This document shows positions 56,316 through 64,000 of a stretch of 64,000 nucleotides of DNA, one piece after another. Each line of letters opens with the position of its first letter. Positions within the stretch are counted from its first letter, which is position 1. The notes under the pieces are model-generated. The model saw only the letters and a program-made list of their open reading frames with translations, made no database searches and was not told the DNA's origin. This DNA comes from Stictocephala bisonia (Eukaryota > Arthropoda > Insecta > Hemiptera > Membracidae), in NCBI GenBank assembly GCA_035578905.1, contig JAQJVL010000287.1, positions 713,501-777,500 on the forward strand, written 5' to 3'. The position numbers were made by a program, and so were the translations under genes.

Positions 56316-59140
56316 AATATTTTATATTTAAATATACAGGGTCTGAAAAATAAGATAGATATTTTAGATAGTTTTATCAGCAATAGTAAATGACTAAATA
56401 ATGAAATATCAATGATATGCTTATCTGAACACTGGCTTAATGAAGATATGCCCAATCTAGCATGTCCAAAAGACTTCTACTGTGTATCCGATTTCTGTAG
56501 AAAAGATCACAGAAGAGGTGGTACCTCTATTCTTATTAACAAAAAATTAAATTCTAAAAAAATTGATATCTCAACTTTTTGCTCAGAACTTAATTTTGAA
56601 GCATGTATGGCTGCTGTTGATAGCCTTAAAGTTATAGCAGTTTCAATTTATCATTCACCTGCAGGTGACCCAAATATCTTTCTAGAAACACTGGAGAAAT
56701 TGTTTACTTTCATCTCTTCATTTCGTGGCTATTCAATTGTAATGGGAGGTGACATAAATGCTAGCTTTGACATAACATCCCACAAAAAAACAACAAGGGA
56801 GTTTTTAAATATTTTAAGGCAGCATAATTATTTTTGTATCAACGATAAACCAACCCGAAAAACCATTGCCTTGATAACATATTTTTAAATTGCCCAGATC
56901 TTGTAATCTCATGTAACATCTTTAACTTTCCTTTTTCAGATCATGATGGTCTTATCGTAAGTATTAAAACTAAAACCTTTTCAAAAATATCTAAACACTC
57001 GAAAAGAACCAGAGAACAATCTGCACCATTTGTAATCAGTTTTCCTAAGTCATCAATTGATAATCTGATCAGCAGCCTTTTGTCCCATGATTGGAATCCC
57101 TTACTTAAGAATGAAAAAACTTTAAGTGCGCAACAATTTTTTCAAGCATTTTTTTCAGTTATAATTAATAACTTGACATTTTTTTCTGTATTAAAAAAAC
57201 AGTGTTCCACAGGTAAATATATTAAAAATAACATTGAATGGTATACAAGGGAACTGGCCCAAATGAAAGAGAGACTTTTATTTCTTGACAAATTGGTGAA
57301 GAATTGTAGTTATGACAGGCTTCATGCTGAATATGCTAATCTAAAACAACTTTATAAACAGTCAATCAAAGACGCTAAACTGGCTCACAATGCAGAAAAA
57401 ATAGAAAATAGTAAAAATAAATGTAAGGCTGCATGGAACTTAATAAAAGAAAATATAAATAACTCATCTTTACAAACAGACATACATATTAGCCCAGACC
57501 AGTTTAATAATTTTTTTATTAATTCAATTAAACAAATAAAAGACAATATTAAGAAGCCCAACAATATCAATAGTATAAGCCTAGTCAAAAATCATCCAGT
57601 CAAGAGAAATAAATTTTATTTTATGAAAGTTTCTGTTGATAATGTCACTAACGCTGTTAAAAGACTAAAAAATTCTGAAAGCAAGGATATTTATAATTTA
57701 TCAAATAACATGTTCAAGAAGATTAGTCATATAATTTTGAATCCTTTAACCACATGTATAAATAAATGTATGAAAGAGGGTATTTTTCCAGACGAACTGA
57801 AGTTGTCTAGACTATGCCCAATCTTTAAGAAAGGGTCAAAACAACTTGCTGAAAGTTATCGCCCTATATCCATTGTACCAGTGATATCCAAAATTATAGA
57901 AATTATAGTACATGATCAACTTGTCACCTATCTGGAAAACAATAATTACCTGAATTCATCACAGTTTGGTTTTAGAAGAAATAAATGTACAATTGATGCA
58001 GTTGATGCACTAGTTAGGGAAATTATAAAAGCTTTTGAGAGTAAGGCCTTTGCTCAAGCCACTCTCTGTGACTTGAGCAAGGCATTTGATTGTGTTGAAC
58101 ATGATGAGTTAATCTTAAAACTAAACTACTATGGCATAACTGGTATTTCTGCTAAGTTTTTTCAAGACTATTTAAAAAATCGTAGACAAAAGGTTTTAAT
58201 TAATTGAAACTGGTCCAATGAACTAGTGGTTGAGTGTGGAGTACCCCAAGGGTCGGTGTTGGGACCCCTGCTATTTTTACTATACATAAATGACCTTCCA
58301 AGTGCTATTAAAACCAAATCCTTTTTGTATGCAGACGATACAACATTCTTAAACAGTAACACAAACTTTAACACTTTACAAGACATTGTACATGAAACAC
58401 TTGATGAAGCATCTTTGTGGTTTAGGACAAATGGCCTTTTATTAAATGAAACTAAAACCCAAAATATCATGTTCAGTTTAAGACAGAGTCCGGCAAATAA
58501 CTTACCTAATGATTTCCTTCCCAGTGTTAAATTTCTAGGTATTCATATTGATTGTAACTTATCATGGAACTCTCACGTTGAGTATATTTCTAAAAGATTA
58601 TCTAGAGTAATCTTTTTACTTAAACGCTTAATGGACAGTGTCCCGGAAAGTTATGTAAAAACCGCATACTATGCTTTTTTTCAATCTATAATTAGATACG
58701 GACTTATAATATGGGGCTATAGTACTAAAGTTAGTGACATTCTTATTTTACAAAAGAAGGCCATTAGACTGATAAGTAAAGCACAACCATTGGACCACTG
58801 CAAACCACTTTTCATTGAGCTTGAGTTTCAAACTGTTATAAATTTGTATATTTTTGATTTAATGTCATACATTTTAAAAAATAGCCCATCCCTCATTCTT
58901 AGCAGCAGCATTCACAGCTATAATACTAGAAATAAAAATAATATTGCCATAGAGTTTTGCAGACTGAGTAGAACCCAACACAGTCATGTTTTTATTTCCC
59001 AGAAGATTTATAATAAATTAAAAGATTTAGTTAATAAATACCCGACAACACTTTTTAAAATCAAACTGTATAACTGGTTGCTAAAAAATCCATTTTATGA
59101 ACTAGGGGAGTTTTTCAGTATGCAAGATATTAGTTTCTAG
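56316..59140 (+). pseudogene. LINE endonuclease-reverse transcriptase with two stops and one frameshift
   Basis: The endonuclease starts NILYLNIQGLKNKIDILD, a TGA (56391) follows, then ICLSEHWLNED (catalytic Glu), RRGGTSILI, VSIYHSPAGD, MGGDINASF and, after a frameshift near 56870, SDHDGLIV (catalytic Asp-His). The RT has LSRLCPIFKKGSKQLAESYR, PISIVPVISKIIE, SQFGFRRNKCT and CDLSKAFDCVEHD. A TGA (58205) is followed in the same frame by CGVPQGSVLGPLLFLLYIND, LYADDTTF and the C-terminal IHSYNTRNKNN. It ends in TAG at 59138. All catalytic residues I can check are present; only the stops and frameshift disable it. Confidence 0.9.
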
Positions 59141-59637
59141 ATTGTTGGACCTGTACTTTAGAATCATACCAGTTATGTAAATTACTGTTTACTTAAATGA
59201 CCGTTTGTTAACCATGTTTGTCATTCTAGATTGAATAATGTATATGTGCAATATGATTGTTTTGACTATGTCTGTTAGATGTATATGCGACTGTGTCAAT
59301 GCTTTATGTAAAACGACAATAAAGATTATTTATTTATTTATTTATTTATTTAATCGGGTCATTTAGTTCACTCAGTAAACTTAGTACTTGACCAATTTTG
59401 ATGAAATATTTTTTATTCAGATGGTAATTTTATTTCCAAGTCGTAATGGAGGTAGATTTTTTAAATTCCCATAGGTTTTTGTCCTACATGGCTTCAAAGT
59501 TGCAATGTTAATATTATGGAGATTAATTTTAATTGACCATTTGACGGCATAAACAAATGTTAAATGGTCCATATAATTTGTTGGGTTAAACATAGAAAGC
59601 AGCACAGTAAAATATCAAGTTAATTATAAAAGAGCTA

Positions 59638-59818
59638 ATTTATTTATTCATAAGATGCCGATCGTCAAGATATGGGCGAATATGGATTTCGAATGAGTGT
59701 GATGAGTGTAGATGAGCGAATGTAGTCATTGTTACAAACTAAGGCTGACTATTCCTTGGAAAGTGTCATTAATTAATAGCCCAATGACAAATGAACAGCC
59801 GGTGATTATCAGCTAATA
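59638..59818 (-). repeat. ATAAATA-tailed repeat family, copy 5
   Basis: It reads TTATTTATTCATAAGATGCC, then GATCGTCAAGATATGGGCGA, then AGTGTCATTAATTAATAGCC and ATTATCAGCT, the most complete copy together with 14897-15090. It allows the consensus extent to be set at about 180 bp. Confidence 0.85.
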
Positions 59819-61952
59819 CATACCTGCCTTTGTGTATGTTATCACAAGCCGTTAAATAAAATGAAAACATTTGGAATAGGCTTATTAATAGCATTGGTTG
59901 TTTATAGTTAATTATTCACATAAATAGAGTGCAAATCAAGTGCAGTGAATGAGCTACTGTAAATGAATTTAAATAGTATGATTTAACTTAATAAAGTTAA
60001 ATTACTTTGAAGTCAAAAGTTACATGCCAAGGCCTCGTGCCACAACGTAGCGAGTGATGGGGCTGGCACACAAAGCGTGTAGGGGTGTCCTCTAGTTTAT
60101 ATAATATGAATTTATACTTTTGTATTTTGCTTTGCTAAATCCACATTCCAATTGGCAACACTTTTTTAGCCACAAAGTACCAATAAAATGGCTAAGTAGC
60201 CAGCAAATATCTGACTGCAATTTCTTTTAATTTTGTGTGACAGCAACCTTAATAGTCTACTTTTTTAATAATTTTATCCTTCTCAAATTCTGTCTAAACA
60301 TTGTTTGTATGAATCACCATCTTCGAGATATTCACGTCGAAACAACTCGTTATTATTTAATGACAAAAAAAGCACCACCTTTAAAATGTTACATCTAGCC
60401 TTTGGTTAATCGTAAAAAATTAAAAATAATCTGAAAGATAAATTTTACAGCTTTATATTAAGCCCTTATACATTTTTACATAGTTCAATATTGAATGCTC
60501 TACAACTCAGCAGGAGTGCATTGTACAGTAGAACCCCGCAAATCTGAACTAATTGGGGGGGGACAGCCTGTTTGTATTCCATAAAGTTTGGATTATCGGA
60601 AAATTACTGTAACATTCAAACCGTTCCTACAACTCTCAGAACTGTTTAATCCAGTCGTTATGTGTACTGATAGATTATGACGACGTAGTGGGGCTAGGAT
60701 GAGTCGATAAGTTGACCTTACTTACATTGCTGCACCTGTCTGTAAACCTTCACCCTTCCGTCTCAGATTGATGGTACAGATCACGGTACCTAGAAATGAA
60801 CACAGTATGTATCAAGGGGGTAACTCCTCGTATCACATAAGCAAAGTGGATCAACAAATAAATACTTGTTCTAATTCTAGCTTATTACTGGTGAATCACT
60901 TGCCTACTACTTAGCTTAAAGCTTCCATATGATTGGTAGCTTTAGTTCAATCAAATCAGCTGAACTTGCCGAAGTGATGTTAGTCTACTGCGCAGCCTCG
61001 CTGTGATAAATAAAATCTCAGATAAAGCTACAAAACTTCACAAATGATTACTATACATAAAGGCTTACTTCAAGATGTGTTCAGTTTTCTGCTGTTCTTC
61101 TATGGGAACAGTCCACGAGGAGTCAGTAGAAATGTTTTAATGCATAGGTTGATGTGCACATTCATTTGTATACAAAAGTATTGAGGGCTGGTCAAGCATA
61201 GATAAATGCTGCAAACTGCACTTCAAAAACTTTCTCTGTTAACAAAATGGTGGTGATTTAAAATCTCAATTTTAAATGTAAAGATTTTAAAACAGCACCA
61301 TTCTTGAACTTGCACTTGAGATCAGTATTGAAACATTCGAGCGCTGCAATTTTGTTGTTTAGGATTAACCTTTTGAGGTCTAATTTGCAGAATGTCCAGC
61401 AGCAATGTATGAAAAAATATATTAGTCTTCTCAAGAAAGAAAAACAACATTAAGAATAGAACATTATAGAGTATTAAATCTATAGAGTAATTAAATTCCA
61501 ACAATGGGCAGTTAATTGGAATAAGATTACACAAAATATAAAAAAAAGTTGTGTAACAATTTTAGAACATTCAGTATTTGACTAGTTTTACTGACAAGTA
61601 TAATAGTTACCTGTACATATATTAAAAAATATCTCCTAATAAAATATGAAATCAAGAAGAATGCAATTTATAGATAATGAATGAACACATGCAGGCTCAC
61701 AGTCCACTGGCATTATTTTATAATCACAGAGGCTATTTAATAACAAGATATTAGATTGATTTTATGTGTTTGTTTTATTTTATTTGTTTTAACCTTACAA
61801 CTTCATTATTGGATATTTTGTGTTGGTTAGAAGATTTATCTAAACCACCTCATACTATTTTAACATATTAATATTTGATTGTGTCATTCTGATAAAGTTA
61901 AAATAACATTAGTACTTGTAACTTGAAGAGATAATTGGCTTGCTTGTTGTAG
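59819..61952. other. Intron with a Helitron-like end and a pogo-like tip
   Basis: GGCCTCGTGCCACAACGTAG...GCTGGCACACAAAGCGTGTA then GGGGTGTCCTCTAGTT (60031-60098) has a GC-rich, hairpin-prone stretch just before CTAGT, as at Helitron 3' ends; low confidence. At 60535 CAGTAGAACCCCGCAAATC, preceded by TA, is a pogo/Tigger-like tip. No partner ends found. The remainder is AT-rich and non-coding, ending in TTGTTGTAG before the exon. Confidence 0.45.
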
Positions 61953-62179
61953 ACGAACGACTTGGTCAAACTGTAAGCCTGGAACCAAGGCAAGACATAG
62001 TGCCCCAGCCTCTGATAGACCACTTTGTATCCATGTCCGATCCCAACATCGCCACTACCACAGATACGGACTTGGCCCATCACTGTGCCTTTAGTCTGCC
62101 AGCTGTGGCTCTCACATTGGGGCCTGCACACTGGGACCTTCTGCGAAATACCTATACTACTCTGGCCTCAGACAGACAG
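61953..62179 (+). CDS. PPP4R1: PPP4R1 internal exon (start of C-terminal HEAT block)
   Basis: Two bases complete the Asn codon, then 75 codons include VPQPLIDHFVSMSDP, DTDLAHHCAFSLPAVALTLG and LLRNTYTTLASDRQ. Vertebrate PPP4R1 has VPQALLDQYLSMTDP, DTEIAKHCAYSLPGVALTLG and LRETYETLASDMQ, a strong match. The acceptor is CTTGTTGTAG and the donor CAG/GTATAA, phase 0. The following C-terminal HEAT exons (starting WKVRRTLAFS in vertebrates) lie right of the window. Confidence 0.97.
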
Positions 62180-64000
62180 GTATAAGGTATTAATCAAATA
62201 TTGCCTGTAATTAGGAGTGTTCTAGCTAGGAAAATATATATTCATTAAATAAGCTTGAGATAGCCGGAGTATATTTTTGGATTAGGGAAGGAATTTGGAG
62301 AAACATTTATAATAAGGAATACTTTCATGTATTGCAAGTGAAATGCGAACACACATATGTAATAAAAATGGATGAGAAATACTTCTACTAATTTAATAAT
62401 AAATAGTGAGAAAGAAATGGTTATGTCTGCAGGGGTGTGCCAGAAGCAATTCTAGGAGTAAAATCGAATCGAGGTTTTAGATATAATTTTCAGTTTGAGT
62501 TCTTTTCTAGTTAATTACTATATTCAACCCTTAATTAAAAAAAAATGAAAGTACTGAAATTATGTAAGCAATACATACTAACACTATTTATTTAGTTCAC
62601 TGACTAATTAATAAAGTTTATAAAATGTTTTAGAATCTATGAAATTATTGTATCAGTGATTAAATATGAATATTCATAAAGATAAATGTTAAATAAACAG
62701 TAAGACATGTGAATTATTTGTTATAACTTAATAAAAAAGAAGCCTAAAATAAATTCAGAGTAAAAATTTAAAATATTGAAACCAAACATAAATTGCAAGG
62801 TGCTAAAATCAGTATATAATAGCCTTACTGCTAACACTATTACACAAGTTGAACTATACACTTCAATCAAAACTGACAAACTTTAATTAATTTCTTATAT
62901 ATATAAATAACAGCAATGGACGTGGAAAGTGATTGTTCTCGTCACTAAAATCCATTTTATGTTTATATTTCCTACGGTACTTTGCATACCAATGTTTACA
63001 AGTTTCAAAAGTTCATAAAACTATTCATGTGTAATGCTTTTGTTCAATTGAAAGATAAAACTAATAATCCATAAAACATATTTTACACAATAATAGTTCT
63101 TTTCAGCTAAACTCATTTTTACCATTGTTTAAAATGTTTTGTTTCCACTAACGGAAACAAAATAATTAACTGTCAATACAATACCAACTATTGATAACAA
63201 CACTGCTGACTGTTTAAGGTTAACCTTGTTTTCATTTTCATCGTACTATTTTTACTTCCATGTGTCAAGTTGAGTTATCAAAGAAAGGGTGTTATTTAAT
63301 GGAACAGGATAAATAACATGGTTACAGCAATGTAACCTGATAAAGATTTATCAGGTTACACAAAATACTATGTTGTTTTTGTAACTCCCAGTCATCATGC
63401 ATGATAAGGTTATAAAGAACTTTATATAACTGTAAAGCATAGTGGTAATGGAGAGTAAATATAGTGTGCTAAAAAGTAAACAGAACTGTAATTGAACTAG
63501 GAATGAAATTTAAGACTCTCGCACATTACAGTTAAATTATCGATAACAGATGGGTGTCTGTTATTGATAATTTAACTGTACATCATGTTATCTGTACAGA
63601 AAGTGTCAGTACTGCCCCTAACTAGTTTTGGCAAATGTTTTGGTAGTCCTTGACGGTTCGGTAAACAAGTACCACACATGTTTATTCTTTTGTCATATAG
63701 CTCATGCGGTAAAGTTTGCATCCAGACTGAAAATATGGTTCCTTCAGAGTAAGTACTATCTGTCCTGTACTGCCAACTTTGTTATGTAAATCAGGAAAGC
63801 CAAGCTGAGTCTGTAACCCTAGTATGGAGTATGGTAAAATCGATACAACAAAGCCTGTTTCACAATCTGATAAAATAAACAGTTTTATCCCAAAGTGGGC
63901 ACGCTTAGAAGTATATACTGGCGGAAAGATAATAATAATAATGTTTATTGCATCAAACCTCAAATGAGGTATTACAATATATAATATAATAAATATAAAA
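62180..64000. other. Intron to the window end, with a LINE-like tail at 63920-64000
   Basis: AT-rich non-coding sequence. On the minus strand the last bases read CCTCATTTGAGGTTTGATGC then AATAAACATTATTATTATTA, which looks like a LINE 3' end with an ATT tail, entering from the right. No exon seen before the window end. Confidence 0.5.
63527..63580. repeat. 24-bp hairpin
   Basis: Left arm 63527-63550 (TACAGTTAAATTATCGATAA then CAGA), loop TGGGTG, right arm 63557-63580. The arms match at 23 of 24 positions, the exception being a G-T pair. Length and loop would suit a tiny MITE or a hairpin RNA. It does not match any microRNA I know. Confidence 0.9.

Larger units (their letters stand above)
55585..59353 (+). 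mobile_element. Nearly full CR1/Jockey-type LINE
   Basis: It starts immediately right of the foldback element inside an esterase-like domain end, and continues through a linker frame, endonuclease, reverse transcriptase and C-terminal domain. It ends in AATAAAGATTATTTATTTAT with a (TTTA)n tail at 59327-59353. The three lesions found are a TGA at 56391, a frameshift near 56870 and a TGA at 58205. It is the youngest-looking retroelement here. Confidence 0.9.

Noticed and set aside
61322..61534. Short minus-strand frame before the last exon
   Set aside because: Composition is that of AT-rich intron; no family resemblance and no splice sites that would join it to a gene.

Overview
The window is a piece of an animal nuclear genome, almost certainly an insect. 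It is AT-rich, has large introns with GT/AG boundaries, is crowded with transposon relics, and carries a miR-71/miR-2/miR-13 microRNA cluster in the order I know from insects. A hemipteran is my best guess, but that is inference. One protein-coding host gene spans the whole window on the + strand: PPP4R1, the HEAT-repeat regulatory subunit of protein phosphatase 4. Eight internal exons (1285-1427, 3916-4062, 35743-35913, 39981-40267, 44002-44079, 45975-46080, 50887-50995, 61953-62179) join with consistent splice phases. Both ends of the gene lie outside the window. Nearly everything else is intron.

The 31.7-kb intron 4063-35742 holds the main result. On the host strand it carries six hairpins in order: mir-71 (about 11.2 kb), mir-2 and mir-13a (11.3-11.5 kb), mir-13b (23.2 kb), mir-2 (24.7 kb) and mir-2 (30.0 kb). 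Sequence between them has stretched the cluster over about 19 kb. The mir-71 hairpin is recognisable by its 3p arm and its fold, but the expected 5p mature product has four substitutions, two of them in the seed.

The largest insertion in the cluster is a long-terminal-inverted-repeat DNA transposon (15786-22526). Its arms are about 730 bp, and it holds one broken minus-strand gene: a Cys-rich N-terminus, an RNase-H-like core whose conserved FSDGA-type motif here reads FSHGA, and a Tudor/SH3-like C-terminus. Two piggyBac-like non-autonomous elements are nested in it. One sits in the left arm, and the right arm keeps the empty TTAA site. Each of the two carries a pair of short near-perfect palindromes.

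Other content from left to right: a 109-bp satellite-like array, a 245-bp tandem repeat lying against a splice acceptor, and 36- and 93-bp minisatellites; a piggyBac transposase relic split by a tRNA-derived SINE; a Tc1/mariner-like relic; a foldback-type element (12.6-14.6 kb); a mariner (27.7 kb); a truncated non-LTR retrotransposon (30.2-33.1 kb); a mariner carrying a hAT element with an 8-bp target duplication (37.4-39.2 kb); a pogo/Tigger relic (44.8 kb); two Penelope-like relics (47.4-48.7 and 49.6-50.5 kb); a copia RNase H relic next to a foldback that holds a reverse-transcriptase fragment (53.8-55.6 kb); and a nearly complete CR1/Jockey-type LINE (55.6-59.35 kb). A short repeat family with an ATAAATA tail occurs five times.

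The working units are therefore the PPP4R1 exons and the intronic microRNAs, which would be made from the same primary transcript. The rest is mobile-element sediment, useful for relative dating and for showing how the cluster was broken up.
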